From NCBI RefSeq assembly GCF_014212125.1, contig NZ_JACJVP010000006.1, positions 186,001 to 250,000 of the forward strand: DNA of 64,000 nucleotides, in the 5' to 3' direction. Within the stretch, counting starts at the first letter, position 1, and the number at the start of each line of letters is the position of its first letter. The translations under genes were made by a program, and so were the position numbers. The stretch is from Cohnella nanjingensis (GTDB lineage Bacteria; Bacillota; Bacilli; Paenibacillales; Paenibacillaceae). Shown one piece after another: positions 52,448 through 61,095 of the stretch. The notes beneath the pieces were generated by a model. That model searched no databases and had not been told where the DNA came from. It was given only the letters and a program-made list of their open reading frames with translations.

Positions 52448-53482
52448 ATGCCAGCACTCGTCATTGACGACAATCGGATTCGCGAGGTCATCGACCAAGT
52501 CGTGAACCGCACGTTCCGCATGGATTTCAGTTGGGATTGGCCGGGGGGCGTCGCTTTTTATGGGGTTTGCGAGGCTTACCGGGCGACAGGCAACGAGACG
52601 TATCTGGAGAAAGTAAAAGCGTGGGTCGACGAGAATATGGCGGAAGGGCTGCCTAAGCTGTCGGTCAACGGCGTATCGATCGGTCACTCGCTGCTCACCC
52701 TGTACGAGGCGACGCGCGAGGAAGCCTACATGGAGACGGCCAAGGAGATGGCCGAATTCCTGACCCGTCAGGCGCCGCGCTTCGGCGATGGCATCTTCCA
52801 GCACACCGTGAACTCCGAGTCGTACAACTTCCCAGAGCAGGCGTGGGTCGATACGATGTTCATGGCCGGCTACTTCCTCCTGCGGATCGGGGCGCTGCTC
52901 GGCCGCAGCGACTATTTCGGGGACGGCTTGCGGCAGTATCATGGGCATGAGAACGTGCTGCAGGACGCGGTCTCCAACCTCTACTATCACGGTTGGGACA
53001 ACATCGCCGGCAACCATATGTCCGGCATCAACTGGTGCCGGGGCAACGCCTGGGCGGCGCTCACGATGGCCCGCGCGCTCGAGATCGTGCCGGTCACGCA
53101 TCCGTCGTTCATGATCATCGAAGGCTCGCTGCGCGACCAGCTCAGCGCGCTCGTCCGGCTGCAGGACGAGAAGTCGGGGCTGTGGCACACGATCCTGCAG
53201 GACCCGTCGTCGCCGCTCGAGACGTCCGGCTCCGCCGGCATCGCGGCCGCGGTGCTGACCAAAGGCCGCCTGTACAACAAGTACACGCAGCGCGCCATCG
53301 ACGGCATCCTCGCCCAGATCGCGGACGACGGCACCGTCACCGGCGTCTCCGCCGGCACCGCGGTCATGGTCGACGCCGACGGCTACCGCGGCGTGCCGGA
53401 CAAGCGCATCCAAGGCTGGGGCCAAGGCCTCGCCCTCGCGTTCCTGGCGGAGGTGCTGCGGGTCAAGGAGAATCCTTATTGA
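52448..53482 (+). CDS. GH105 unsaturated rhamnogalacturonyl hydrolase
   Basis: Protein of 344 residues from the ATG at 52448, behind AAGGAG; an in-frame ATG at 52421 is an alternative. The fold is the (alpha/alpha)6 barrel of YteR/YesR: PEQAWVDTMFMAGYFLLR with the catalytic Asp (about D135), GHSLLTLYEAT, and SGINWCRGNAWAALTMARAL. It removes the unsaturated galacturonyl residue left by rhamnogalacturonan lyases, in the cytoplasm, by hydrating the double bond. It completes the transporter cluster (eight bases or so from the permease stop to the first ATG). No lyase is in the window. Confidence 0.9.
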   Translation: MPALVIDDNRIREVIDQVVNRTFRMDFSWDWPGGVAFYGVCEAYRATGNETYLEKVKAWVDENMAEGLPKLSVNGVSIGHSLLTLYEATREEAYMETAKEMAEFLTRQAPRFGDGIFQHTVNSESYNFPEQAWVDTMFMAGYFLLRIGALLGRSDYFGDGLRQYHGHENVLQDAVSNLYYHGWDNIAGNHMSGINWCRGNAWAALTMARALEIVPVTHPSFMIIEGSLRDQLSALVRLQDEKSGLWHTILQDPSSPLETSGSAGIAAAVLTKGRLYNKYTQRAIDGILAQIADDGTVTGVSAGTAVMVDADGYRGVPDKRIQGWGQGLALAFLAEVLRVKENPY

Positions 53483-53557
53483 GCGCCGAATGATGGCACA
53501 TTCAGATGCCGTTTTGCTCCTTCGTCCAAGGGACGGAGGAGCTTTTATTGGTGCTCG

Positions 53558-53659
53558 CTTTCGCGCCTCACGCCCACCAACCGCGAATGTAGGTAGTCTA
53601 CATACGCACTTTCGCGCCTCACGCCCACCAACCGTCAATGTAGGTAGTCTACATACGCA
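53558..53659. repeat. Two tandem copies of a 51-bp repeat
   Basis: Units at 53558-53608 and 53609-53659 differ only in the CCGCGAATG / CCGTCAATG segment. Each contains ATGTAG-GTAGT-CTACAT, a 6-base inverted repeat. They lie in the 201-base convergent gap after GH105. Confidence 0.85.
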
Positions 53660-53683
53660 CTATTCGCTGCTTCAACCCACTAC

Positions 53684-54376
53684 TCATCTCTTGAGGTCTC
53701 GAATATCCGGAACAGCCGTCACATAGCCCATCACCCTTCCTGTCGGCGAGATGATGGCGTTGAAATATCCCTTCTCCGTTAGGGATTTAAGATGTACAAT
53801 CGCAGTTCTACTATTGATTTGCAGAGCTTCCGCTACGATCGAAGGCTTCAAGATCTCTCCCTCAAAGGTCGTATTGAACTGTATTATTGCCCGTTCATGG
53901 ACGCAAAGTTTCTCTTTCCTGCCAAGCGACTGCCCCCACTTCGCCATCGCCAGCAGCAGCGTCCGCTGACAGCGGTGGGACTTCTCCTTGATCCCGTCGC
54001 TCGTGAATCGCAGCAGCTTCCAGCCATCGATCAGCAAGTGGTTCTGCCGCTCGCGCTCATCATCCAACTGCCAGCGGGTCATGTCCCGGCCATGCGATCC
54101 GAATCCATCTGCCTCGATCGCCAGTTGAAACGCTCGGGAAGGCATATAGCTATAGTCGCAGAACCGCACCCTCCCATTGAGATCGCGATATTCGTACTCC
54201 GGATGAAGATAATCCAAGCTGCCGATCACCGGCCACCATACGGAGGCAAGGAACAATTTCTCCAAGTGACCATGCTTCTCCAGCAGTCGTCTCTTGCGCT
54301 CGCCCCTGCTTTCTGTGGCCGCGCGCTCCATCAACCGGCCATATGCCGCTTCAAATGCCATATCCTGCTTCTCCAA
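53684..54376 (-). CDS. DUF559/PD-(D/E)XK-like endonuclease domain with C-terminal winged helix
   Basis: Protein of 230 residues. The central part (about 70-140) has a restriction-endonuclease-like core: FCDYSYM, the acidic LAIEADGFGSHG and RWQLDDERERQNHLLIDGWK followed by LLRFTSD, as in DUF559/Vsr-like proteins. The C-terminal ~65 residues look like a winged helix (SIVAEALQINSRTAIVHLKS). Start is TTG at 54376 behind GGAGGAG, with an ATG at 54361 as alternative. Nuclease activity and target are not shown; the gene stands alone behind the yerB terminator. Function unknown. Confidence 0.6.
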   Translation of the reverse strand: MEKQDMAFEAAYGRLMERAATESRGERKRRLLEKHGHLEKLFLASVWWPVIGSLDYLHPEYEYRDLNGRVRFCDYSYMPSRAFQLAIEADGFGSHGRDMTRWQLDDERERQNHLLIDGWKLLRFTSDGIKEKSHRCQRTLLLAMAKWGQSLGRKEKLCVHERAIIQFNTTFEGEILKPSIVAEALQINSRTAIVHLKSLTEKGYFNAIISPTGRVMGYVTAVPDIRDLKR

Positions 54377-54394
54377 AACTCCATCTCCTCCTTC

Positions 54395-54440
54395 AAAATA
54401 AAAGGCCGCCCGTCCGGAATCTCTCCGGTACGAGCGGCCT
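54395..54440 (-). terminator. Intrinsic terminator of yerB
   Basis: On the minus strand AGGCCGCTCGTACCGGA pairs with TCCGGACGGGCGGCCT (one bulge), followed by TTTATTTT. Confidence 0.9.
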
Positions 54441-54509
54441 GTGCTTCAGGACGCATCCATATGCGGTGTAAATGTCGGTTTAACGGGCAACGCAGGCGGG
54501 CTTAGGCCG

Positions 54510-55586
54510 CTACTGATACTTCACATGCTCCGAGAACGCGGGCGTCGTCGGCACTACGTGATAATAGGTGATGCCCGGCACGAACTTCAGCTCGGCGCCA
54601 TCCTTCATGAGCCGGACGATATCGCCCTTCTTGCGCTCCCAGGTGCAGGAGATCGCATGTCCCTCCTGGAACAAGACTGCTTCTCCGCCGCTGGTGAGAT
54701 CGATCTCGAGCCGGCCGTAGCTGTCATAAGTCTTATGCTTGGCCGACAGGACAACCAGATTCGCCGCGGTGAGCTGTTCTTTGTTGTTCAGGTCGATGTG
54801 CGGCTGTCCGTTGATCGATCGCTCATAGAGTCCTGTCGAAGCATCGAAATGGTACGATACCTTGTAGTCCGACATCTGGAACATGATCTCGATGTCGGTC
54901 GCCGCGGGCTCGGCCGCAACGTTAGGCTTCGAATCGAAGGAGACGAACGGCACCGGCGCCGTCTCGGCGTACTTGTGCTTGGCCGCGCCTTCTCTCAGCT
55001 TGGCTATCGTCGAGTACAGGTTGTGCGGGGCTTTGCGCGATTTGTCGCGGTGGAAATAGGCGCCCGCGTTGTTGATCTCGTCGAGGTCCGCCTTCCCCGA
55101 GTGCTGCAGCAGCGCCAGCGCGTCGTTGCTGGCCCCGGCATGCACCAACACGCCGCCGTACCACTCGCCGATATCGATGAGATAGGGACGGATGCTGCGG
55201 ATCGGTCCGACGGGCTCATCGAACGATTTGCTCTGGAAGATACCCACGAGCCTCGTAATGCCGCCTTCGGCCAGAATCTCCCACACGGTGTCCGCTTGGG
55301 TCAAGCCGGACTGGGGACGGGCGGCCTTGAAGTTGTTGATCATAATCGCGAGCGGGCGCTTCGAGACTTCCTCCTCGACGGGCAATCCCGTGAGCGGCGC
55401 GAGGAAAGCCGCGTCAGGCGCCTCGGATGCGGAGTCCGTCGCGGTCGGTTCAGTCGACGCGGACGTCGTCGGCTCAGGCGCGACAGTCGGTTTGGCGCCG
55501 CCGCATCCGGACAGCACCGCGAGACCGGCAGCGACCGTCAGCGCCAGCGCGACGCGCCGGGTGTAGCGAGAATGTAGCACGTTCAT
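54510..55586 (-). CDS. yerB: YerB-like DUF3048 lipoprotein
   Basis: Lipoprotein of 358 residues from the ATG at 55586, behind GGAGGAAACGGG; the frame extends upstream but without a start of equal quality. Lipobox LSGC, then a Pro/Thr/Ser linker. The mature part begins PLTGLPVEEEVSKRPLAIMI and has NNFKAARPQSGLTQADTVWE, PVGPIRSIRPYLID, VLVHAGAS: the DUF3048 signature. YerB lipoproteins are surface-exposed; their role is not established. The gene stands alone with a strong terminator and is divergent from the neopullulanase. Confidence 0.85.
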   Translation of the reverse strand: MNVLHSRYTRRVALALTVAAGLAVLSGCGGAKPTVAPEPTTSASTEPTATDSASEAPDAAFLAPLTGLPVEEEVSKRPLAIMINNFKAARPQSGLTQADTVWEILAEGGITRLVGIFQSKSFDEPVGPIRSIRPYLIDIGEWYGGVLVHAGASNDALALLQHSGKADLDEINNAGAYFHRDKSRKAPHNLYSTIAKLREGAAKHKYAETAPVPFVSFDSKPNVAAEPAATDIEIMFQMSDYKVSYHFDASTGLYERSINGQPHIDLNNKEQLTAANLVVLSAKHKTYDSYGRLEIDLTSGGEAVLFQEGHAISCTWERKKGDIVRLMKDGAELKFVPGITYYHVVPTTPAFSEHVKYQ

Positions 55587-55746
55587 CCCGTTTCCTCCGT
55601 CTAATCGATGTATGGGGGCGTAGTAGGTACTTAATCCCATTAAACCATAATGCGGCGGGCTTGTCTTGGTCTCGTCGGCACATCTTGCCGGATTCGGGCA
55701 GCGAGAAGGCGCGTTCCAGCCCCTAGCGCATCCCGGCGCCATCCGG

Positions 55747-55824
55747 TATAATGAAGCTACAACTAAAAGGCAATGTTACCGGAAGGTACAACCTCGGCAA
55801 GCAAGCGGGGTTGTGCCTTTTTTT
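55747..55824 (+). promoter_or_regulatory. Leader with possible antiterminator (RAT-like) and terminator hairpin
   Basis: A -10 TATAAT lies at 55747-55752 (no clear -35). Just downstream, GGCAATGTTACC-GGAA-GGTACAACCT (from 55769 to 55794, interrupted here for length) resembles a BglG-type RAT, which has TGTTACT on one arm and GGCAAAACCT on the other. Its 3' arm overlaps GGTACAACC (55785-55793), which pairs with GGTTGTGCC (55809-55817) and is followed by seven T, an intrinsic terminator. Mutually exclusive hairpins before a sugar gene are the RAT/terminator plan. No BglG protein is in the window. Confidence 0.5.
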
Positions 55825-55871
55825 GCGCTTGTTTGCGGCATTCTATACCTAACAAGGAGTGTATCGAACCG

Positions 55872-57635
55872 ATGATGCTAAGAGAAGCGATCTACCACCG
55901 CCCGAAGCTGAACTGGGCCTATGCCGCCGACAAGCGGACGCTGCATATCCGCGTGCGCGCGAAGCGCGGCGACGCCGAGCAGGTCCATGCGATCGTTGGC
56001 GACAAGTATGCTTGGGAGGATACCCGTTGGACCGAGCCGATGCGCAAGTTCGCCTCCGACGCGCTGTTCGACTATTGGGAGACGGCTGTCGTGCCGCCAT
56101 ACCGCCGCCTGCGGTACGCGTTTCATTTCCAGAGCAAGGACGAAGAGCTGTTCCTGACGGAAAAAGGGTTTGAAGACGCGCTTCCCGAACACAGCCTGGA
56201 ATTCTTCGACTTCCCGTATATCAACCCGGCCGACGTCTTCGCGCCGCCGGCTTGGGTGAAGGAAGCCGTGTTCTATCAGATCTTCCCGGAACGGTATGCG
56301 AACGGCGATCCCTCGCTCGACCCGGCGGGCGTCGAGCCGTGGGGCGGCAAGCCGACGCCGGGCAACTTTTTCGGGGGCGACTTGAAGGGCGTACTCGAAC
56401 ACCTCGACCATATCGAGCGGCTTGGCGTCAACGCGATCTACTTCACGCCGCTGTTCGAAGCGACGACCAACCACAAGTACGATACGCGCGACTATATGAA
56501 GGTGGACCCGCAATTCGGCACGAACGAACAGCTGACAGCATTCGTAGCCGCCTGCCACGCGCGCGGCATCCGCGTCCTGCTCGACGCCGTCTTCAACCAT
56601 GCCGGCAAGACGTTCGCCCCGTTCGTCGACGTGCTGGAGAAGGGGGCGGATTCCAAGTATGCAGACTGGTTCCACGTGCGGGAATTCCCCCTGCGCGTCG
56701 TGGACGGCATCCCCACGTACGAGACGTTCGCGTTCGAGCCGATCATGCCGAAGCTGAATACGGAGCATCCCGAAGTGAAGGCTTACCTGCTCGAAGTCGC
56801 GCGCTACTGGGTCGAGGAGATCGGCATCGACGGCTGGCGTCTCGACGTGGCCAACGAAGTCGACCATGCCTTCTGGCGCGAGTTCCGTGAGACGGTTAAG
56901 GCAGCCAACCCGGAAGCCTACATCCTCGGCGAGATCTGGCACGACTCCATGATGTGGCTGCAGGGCGATCAGTTCGACGCGGTCATGAACTACCCGTTCA
57001 CCAACGCGGTGCTGGACTTCTTCGCCGCGGGCAAGATCGACGCGGCCGGCTTTGCGAACGCCATCGGCGCACAGCTGGCGGCCTATCCGCAGACGGTCAC
57101 CGAGACCGCGTTCAACCTGCTCGACAGCCACGATACGCCGCGCCTGCTAACGCTCTGCGGCGACGACGAGCGTCGGATGCGGCTGGCCGCGCTGCTTCAG
57201 TTAACCTTCCCCGGCGTCCCGTGCATCTACTACGGCGACGAAGTCGGCATGAACGGCGCGGGCGATCCCGACTGCCGCAAGTGCATGGTGTGGGAGCGGG
57301 AGGCGCAGAACGCGGACCTGCTGCGCTTCTACACGGAGACGATCGCGCTGCGCAAAGCGCATGAAGCGCTGCGGGGAGCGGACCTCCGCTTCCTGCAGGC
57401 GGAGAGCGGCAGCGACTTGCTCGTCTACGCGCGCGGCGCGGCGGGCGGCGAGCGCTTCGTCATCGCCATGAACGCGGGCGATGCGGCGGCATCCGTCGCC
57501 GTCGACGTCGGCGATGCCGCCGCGGCGGGATGGACGGAAGCGTACACAGGCGCTGCTGCGAACGCGTCCGGCGGTCGGTTGCGCGCCGCGCTGCCGGCTT
57601 ACGGCTACGCGGTTTGGCGTCACGCGGGCACGTAA
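55872..57635 (+). CDS. Neopullulanase / cyclomaltodextrinase-like GH13 enzyme
   Basis: Protein of 587 residues, the usual length of GH13_20 enzymes. The N-terminal ~125 residues form the extra beta-sandwich ([28 protein letters not shown]). The barrel has [18 protein letters not shown] with the nucleophile Asp, ILGEIWHD with the acid/base Glu and LLDSHDTPR. It degrades maltodextrins, cyclodextrins or pullulan inside the cell, since no signal peptide is seen. Start at 55872, behind AAGGAG; the second codon is also ATG. A terminator-bearing leader precedes it, so expression is probably conditional. It fits functionally with the maltodextrin operon at 61096-64000. Confidence 0.88.
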   Translation: MMLREAIYHRPKLNWAYAADKRTLHIRVRAKRGDAEQVHAIVGDKYAWEDTRWTEPMRKFASDALFDYWETAVVPPYRRLRYAFHFQSKDEELFLTEKGFEDALPEHSLEFFDFPYINPADVFAPPAWVKEAVFYQIFPERYANGDPSLDPAGVEPWGGKPTPGNFFGGDLKGVLEHLDHIERLGVNAIYFTPLFEATTNHKYDTRDYMKVDPQFGTNEQLTAFVAACHARGIRVLLDAVFNHAGKTFAPFVDVLEKGADSKYADWFHVREFPLRVVDGIPTYETFAFEPIMPKLNTEHPEVKAYLLEVARYWVEEIGIDGWRLDVANEVDHAFWREFRETVKAANPEAYILGEIWHDSMMWLQGDQFDAVMNYPFTNAVLDFFAAGKIDAAGFANAIGAQLAAYPQTVTETAFNLLDSHDTPRLLTLCGDDERRMRLAALLQLTFPGVPCIYYGDEVGMNGAGDPDCRKCMVWEREAQNADLLRFYTETIALRKAHEALRGADLRFLQAESGSDLLVYARGAAGGERFVIAMNAGDAAASVAVDVGDAAAAGWTEAYTGAAANASGGRLRAALPAYGYAVWRHAGT

Positions 57636-57641
57636 GGCACA

Positions 57642-57673
57642 ACAAAGGAGACCCCAGCGGGTCTCCTTTGTTG
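57642..57673. terminator. Perfect stem-loop after the neopullulanase gene
   Basis: AACAAAGGAGACCC (57642-57655) pairs with GGGTCTCCTTTGTT (57660-57673), a 14-pair stem with loop CAGC. There is no T tract on either side, so it could act as an RNA 3'-end or processing structure. Confidence 0.6.
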
Positions 57674-57732
57674 ACTGCGACTGGGGACGGATCGTCACGA
57701 AGGCGCGGAACATTCATTTTCAGGAGGCGGCG

Positions 57733-57858
57733 ATGTTTGGCTGGCAGTGGGCAGCCTTCCTATCGCGAGTCCAAACTGACAGCATAGATGCTAACCCTAC
57801 TCCAAGCTTTGTCGGAAAATTAAACCGCATTCTGCGGGTCATTTCTCAAAAAAACTAG
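57733..57858 (+). CDS. Possible small protein of 41 residues
   Basis: An ATG at 57733 lies five bases after CAGGAGG and opens a 41-codon frame (MFGWQWAAFLSRVQ...) ending TAG. The site is good for the position, but the sequence matches nothing recognised. It lies between two stem-loops after the neopullulanase gene. Chance is possible. Confidence 0.25.
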   Translation: MFGWQWAAFLSRVQTDSIDANPTPSFVGKLNRILRVISQKN

Positions 57859-57864
57859 CTCCAA

Positions 57865-57898
57865 AGCAAAATAAGACGCAAAATGCGTCTTATTTGCT
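57865..57898. terminator. Stem-loop with ATAAGACGCA arms
   Basis: AGCAAAATAAGACGCA pairs with TGCGTCTTATTTGCT (one bulged base) around AAA. The tail is not T-rich, so its strand and role are unclear. The remaining 57899-58108 has a 40-base repeat but no gene. Confidence 0.55.
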
Positions 57899-57960
57899 GA
57901 TCGCAATCGGACAAGCCAGTTGCCTGGTCACGTTGTCATCGCCCCGCCATTAACTACCAT

Positions 57961-58040
57961 CATACTGTCATTGGCTGCCTCATGCAGCAAGCCTCCGCTT
58001 CATACTGTCATTGGCTGCCTCATGCAGCACAAGCCCCCGC
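57961..58040. repeat. Two tandem 40-bp repeats, third copy degenerate
   Basis: Units at 57961-58000 and 58001-58040 share CATACTGTCATTGGCTGCCT and CATGCAGCA. A looser third copy begins near 58041 (CTCACGCTGCCGTCGGCAAC). It lies next to the ald 3' end. Confidence 0.8.
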
Positions 58041-58108
58041 CTCACGCTGCCGTCGGCAACCTTGCACAGCGAGCGCCACTCGCTCAGCCACAGCCCTAGG
58101 CGCACCGC

Positions 58109-59245
58109 TCAGCTCGCCGATCCGAGCCGGCGGCCCAGCGCCTTCTCCGCCGGCACGTAGGCGAGGCCGAGGTCGCGCGCGACCGCCTCGTACGTGATGG
58201 CGCCGCCGGCCACGTTCAGGCCGAGCAGCAGCGCGCGGTTGTCGGCCAGCGCCTGCGCCGCCCCTTTGCCCGCGATCTGCAGCGCGTAAGGCACCGTCAC
58301 GTTCGTCAGCGCGAGCGTGGACGTGCGCGGCACCGCGCCCGGCATGTTCGCGACCGCGTAGTGCACGACGCCGTGCTTGACGTAGGTCGGCTCGGCATGC
58401 GTGGTGACGCGGTCGACCGTCTCGAAGATCCCGCCTTGGTCAACGGCCACGTCGATGACCACGGAGCCCGGACGCATCGTCCGCACCATGTCCTCGGTCA
58501 CGAGCTTCGGCGCTTTGGCGCCGGGGATCAGCACCGCGCCGATGACGAGATCCGAGTCCGCCACCGCTTCGGCGATGTTGAACGGGTTCGAGATCAGCGT
58601 CTGCAGATCCGAACGGAAGATGTCGTCCAGCTGGCGCAGCCGCTCCGGACTCAGGTCCATCACCGTGACGTCCGCGCCGAGGCCGACCGCCACCTTCGCC
58701 GCGTTCGTCCCGACGACCCCGCCGCCGATGATCGTCACCTTGCCCCGCTTCACGCCGGGGACGCCGCCGAGCAGGATGCCGGCCCCGCCGTACGGCTTTT
58801 CGAGGAATTGCGCGCCGATCTGCGCCGACATTCTCCCCGCGACTTCGCTCATCGGCGTGAGCAGCGGCAGCGTCCGGTTCGCTTCGACCGTCTCGTAAGC
58901 GATCGCCGTGACGCCCTTGTCCGCCAAGGCGCGCGCCAGCGCCGGCTCCGCGGCCAGATGCAGGTAGGTGAACAGAATGAGCCCTTCCCGGAAATAAGCG
59001 TACTCCGAAGCCAGCGGCTCCTTGACCTTCATGATCATGTCCGCCGCCGCCCAGACCTCGGCCGCTTCGCTCAGCACGGCGGCTCCGGCCGCCGTATATT
59101 CGGCGTCGACGAAGCCGCTGCCGAGACCCGCGCCTTGTTCCACATAGACCGTATGTCCGGCCCGCGTCAGCGCCGCCGCGCCCGCCGGCGTGATCGCTAC
59201 CCGGTTCTCGTTGTTCTTGATCTCCTTGGGGATGCCTACCTTCAT
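58109..59245 (-). CDS. ald: Alanine dehydrogenase
   Basis: Protein of 378 residues from the ATG at 59245, behind GAGGAGCTGGGCGAC; in-frame codons farther up are not needed. [20 protein letters not shown], the NAD site [22 protein letters not shown], the [12 protein letters not shown] stretch and [20 protein letters not shown] are all classical. It interconverts L-alanine with pyruvate and ammonia using NAD. The AdeR-like regulator lies upstream on the same strand, separated by 341 bases of repeats and promoter (possible -10 TATACT at 59288-59293, minus strand). Confidence 0.95.
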   Translation of the reverse strand: MKVGIPKEIKNNENRVAITPAGAAALTRAGHTVYVEQGAGLGSGFVDAEYTAAGAAVLSEAAEVWAAADMIMKVKEPLASEYAYFREGLILFTYLHLAAEPALARALADKGVTAIAYETVEANRTLPLLTPMSEVAGRMSAQIGAQFLEKPYGGAGILLGGVPGVKRGKVTIIGGGVVGTNAAKVAVGLGADVTVMDLSPERLRQLDDIFRSDLQTLISNPFNIAEAVADSDLVIGAVLIPGAKAPKLVTEDMVRTMRPGSVVIDVAVDQGGIFETVDRVTTHAEPTYVKHGVVHYAVANMPGAVPRTSTLALTNVTVPYALQIAGKGAAQALADNRALLLGLNVAGGAITYEAVARDLGLAYVPAEKALGRRLGSAS

Positions 59246-59374
59246 GTCGCCCAGCTCCTCGCGAATCGATTCGTCTGCTATATCTTCAGTATAGGAGAAC
59301 GAGCCGTCCGCATCTTCGTCCCAAAACGACAAAAAAGAAAGGGCGCTTTGTGAAATCGCACAAAGTCACCCAAT

Positions 59375-59428
59375 CAAGTAAAAACGGCTTTGCCGTCTTC
59401 GCGGAAGAGGGCAAAACGTTTTATCGGC
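59375..59428 (+). repeat. Structured dispersed repeat, copy C
   Basis: A 54-base element with arms GTAAAAACG / CGTTTTAT and hairpins ACGGC-TTT-GCCGT and TCTTC-GCG-GAAGA. It is followed by CATACAGAA (59432-59440), which pairs with TTCTGTATG (59465-59473). Orientation shown is that with CAAGTAAAAACGG at the left. Confidence 0.75.
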
Positions 59429-59475
59429 GGTCATACAGAAATGGATAGGCGTGAAACTTATAAATTCTGTATGCC

Positions 59476-59560
59476 CAAGTAAAAACGGCTTCCCCGACCT
59501 CCTTTGAGGCGATACGTTTTTATCGGAGACCTCCTTTGAGGCGATACGTTTTTATCGGAG
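59476..59560 (+). repeat. Structured dispersed repeat, copy D, with 32-bp 3' duplication
   Basis: Copy D runs 59476-59528. Its second hairpin is CCTC-CTTT-GAGG instead of TCTTC...GAAGA, a compensated change. Its last 32 bases (59497-59528) are repeated exactly at 59529-59560. Confidence 0.75.
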
Positions 59561-59586
59561 ACAGATCCGTGAGGGATAGGCGAACC

Positions 59587-60840
59587 TTATCCTTTCTGAT
59601 CTGTAGCCAAACGCTCCGCCTTCAAAGCCAAGTACAGCGAGACCTTCTGGTCCATGTCGGTCAAGTCGATGCCGCCGATCTCCGCGATCCGCTTCAAACG
59701 GTAGCTCAGCGTATTCGAATGCACGTGGAGCGCCTCGGCCGCCGTCTTGGCGTTGCTGTCATGGGCGAGGAACGTTGCAAGCGTGCTCAGCAGATTGGCG
59801 TCATGCTCCCGGTCGTACGCCCGGAGCCGGACGAGCGATTCGTTCCGGAAGACTTCGGCGCGGCTCTGGGCCGCGATGGCGGGCAGGAAGCGATAGTAGC
59901 CCAGATCCGGGTAGTAGAACGCGCGCTCCGTCTCCCGGGGAAAAAGCCGCTTGGTCTGCAGCACCGCCAATGCCTCCCGGTGCCGTGCCGGCGTCTCCGC
60001 GTACGACTGTCCGAAGGCGCTGCTCCCGACCGCCGCCGGGACGCCGTCTTCTTCCCCCCTAGCGAGCCGGGCGAAGAACGCCTGCGCCTCGCGCGCATAG
60101 GCGCGCCTGTCCGCCCCGGCCAGTTGCGGGGCGCAGAGCAGGATTGCTTGCGCGCGATCCACCGCGTGCAGCACCGGCCTTACCGACCGGCTCGCCGAGA
60201 CGCGGTCCAGCAGCCGCTGCTCCGCCCGCTCGTCGATCGCGCCCGCCGCCTGCACGACGACCACGTGCCATTCTGCCGGCAGGGCGAGGCCGAGCTGCTC
60301 CGCCTTGTCCCGGATCGGCGCCTCCGAGCCGAACTGCCCGTGCAGCAGCATCCACATGAAGTCGCGCAGGCCCTCCCTGGACTTGCGCCGCGCGCTCTGC
60401 AGGCGCACCATCTTGTCCGCCGCCGCCCGCGCCGCCTGCTTGAACAGCGCGAGCTCCCGGCCGCCGAGCGTCTTGCCCGACTCAAGCAGCCACAGGTAGC
60501 CGAGCACGGCATCCTTGTGACGGATGGCGATGGCGAGACGGCCGCTGAACCCGACCTCGTCGATGGCCGGCACCCGGATCGGCTCCAGGCTGTCCGCGAG
60601 CCGCTGGATGACGCCGTCCCGCCGCAGGCTGGCGATGACGTTCTCGGGCACGCGCCGGCCTACGATCGTGGCCAGCCTGGCCGAGTCCGTATGGGGATCG
60701 TGCGCGCTGTACGCCAAGAGCCGGTGCCCCGCGTCCTCGATCGTCACCGGGCAGCCGAGCACTTCGTTGATCGTCTCCGCCAGCGTCTCCAGACTATCGA
60801 ACGACTGCGCGAATGGATTGTTCTCCGTGGGCTCCGTCAA
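59587..60840 (-). CDS. adeR: PucR/CdaR-family regulator, AdeR-like activator of ald
   Basis: Protein of 417 residues with the PucR layout: an N-terminal sensor (ETINEVLGCPVTIEDAGHRL), a central GGDEF-like domain, and the C-terminal HTH_30 (DSNAKTAAEALHVHSNTLSY, RLKRIAEIGG). B. subtilis AdeR is a PucR-type activator of ald. The order regulator-then-ald on one strand supports the same role here, though other PucR targets are possible. Stop at 59587; the frame starts at 60840 with an in-frame ATG and a moderate upstream GGGAGAG site. Confidence 0.75.
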   Translation of the reverse strand: MTEPTENNPFAQSFDSLETLAETINEVLGCPVTIEDAGHRLLAYSAHDPHTDSARLATIVGRRVPENVIASLRRDGVIQRLADSLEPIRVPAIDEVGFSGRLAIAIRHKDAVLGYLWLLESGKTLGGRELALFKQAARAAADKMVRLQSARRKSREGLRDFMWMLLHGQFGSEAPIRDKAEQLGLALPAEWHVVVVQAAGAIDERAEQRLLDRVSASRSVRPVLHAVDRAQAILLCAPQLAGADRRAYAREAQAFFARLARGEEDGVPAAVGSSAFGQSYAETPARHREALAVLQTKRLFPRETERAFYYPDLGYYRFLPAIAAQSRAEVFRNESLVRLRAYDREHDANLLSTLATFLAHDSNAKTAAEALHVHSNTLSYRLKRIAEIGGIDLTDMDQKVSLYLALKAERLATDQKG

Positions 60841-61053
60841 TGCTCTCTCTCCCGTTCGTGTTCCGTATCGAGATTTATTTTACCGCATTCGTCTCCCCCT
60901 GTCTCACCCAAAAAAGATGCGTTGATGCGGCGAAGCGCCAAAAACGATCCAGCCACGCATCTTCAAGTTCCGCCTCACGCCCCTTTTCTCCCGCCTCACA
61001 TCGCCCAGCTCCACCCCGAGACCTACCAGCAATCCCAGGCTGACCTGATCATA

Positions 61054-61081
61054 CGAAAGACCGCCGACCCCAGGCCGGCGG
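61054..61081 (-). terminator. Terminator of the alpha-amylase gene
   Basis: On the minus strand CCGCCGGCC pairs imperfectly with GGTCGGCGG, followed by TCTTTCG. The rest of 60841-61053 shows no gene. Confidence 0.55.
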
Positions 61082-61095
61082 CAATCCTCATCCTA

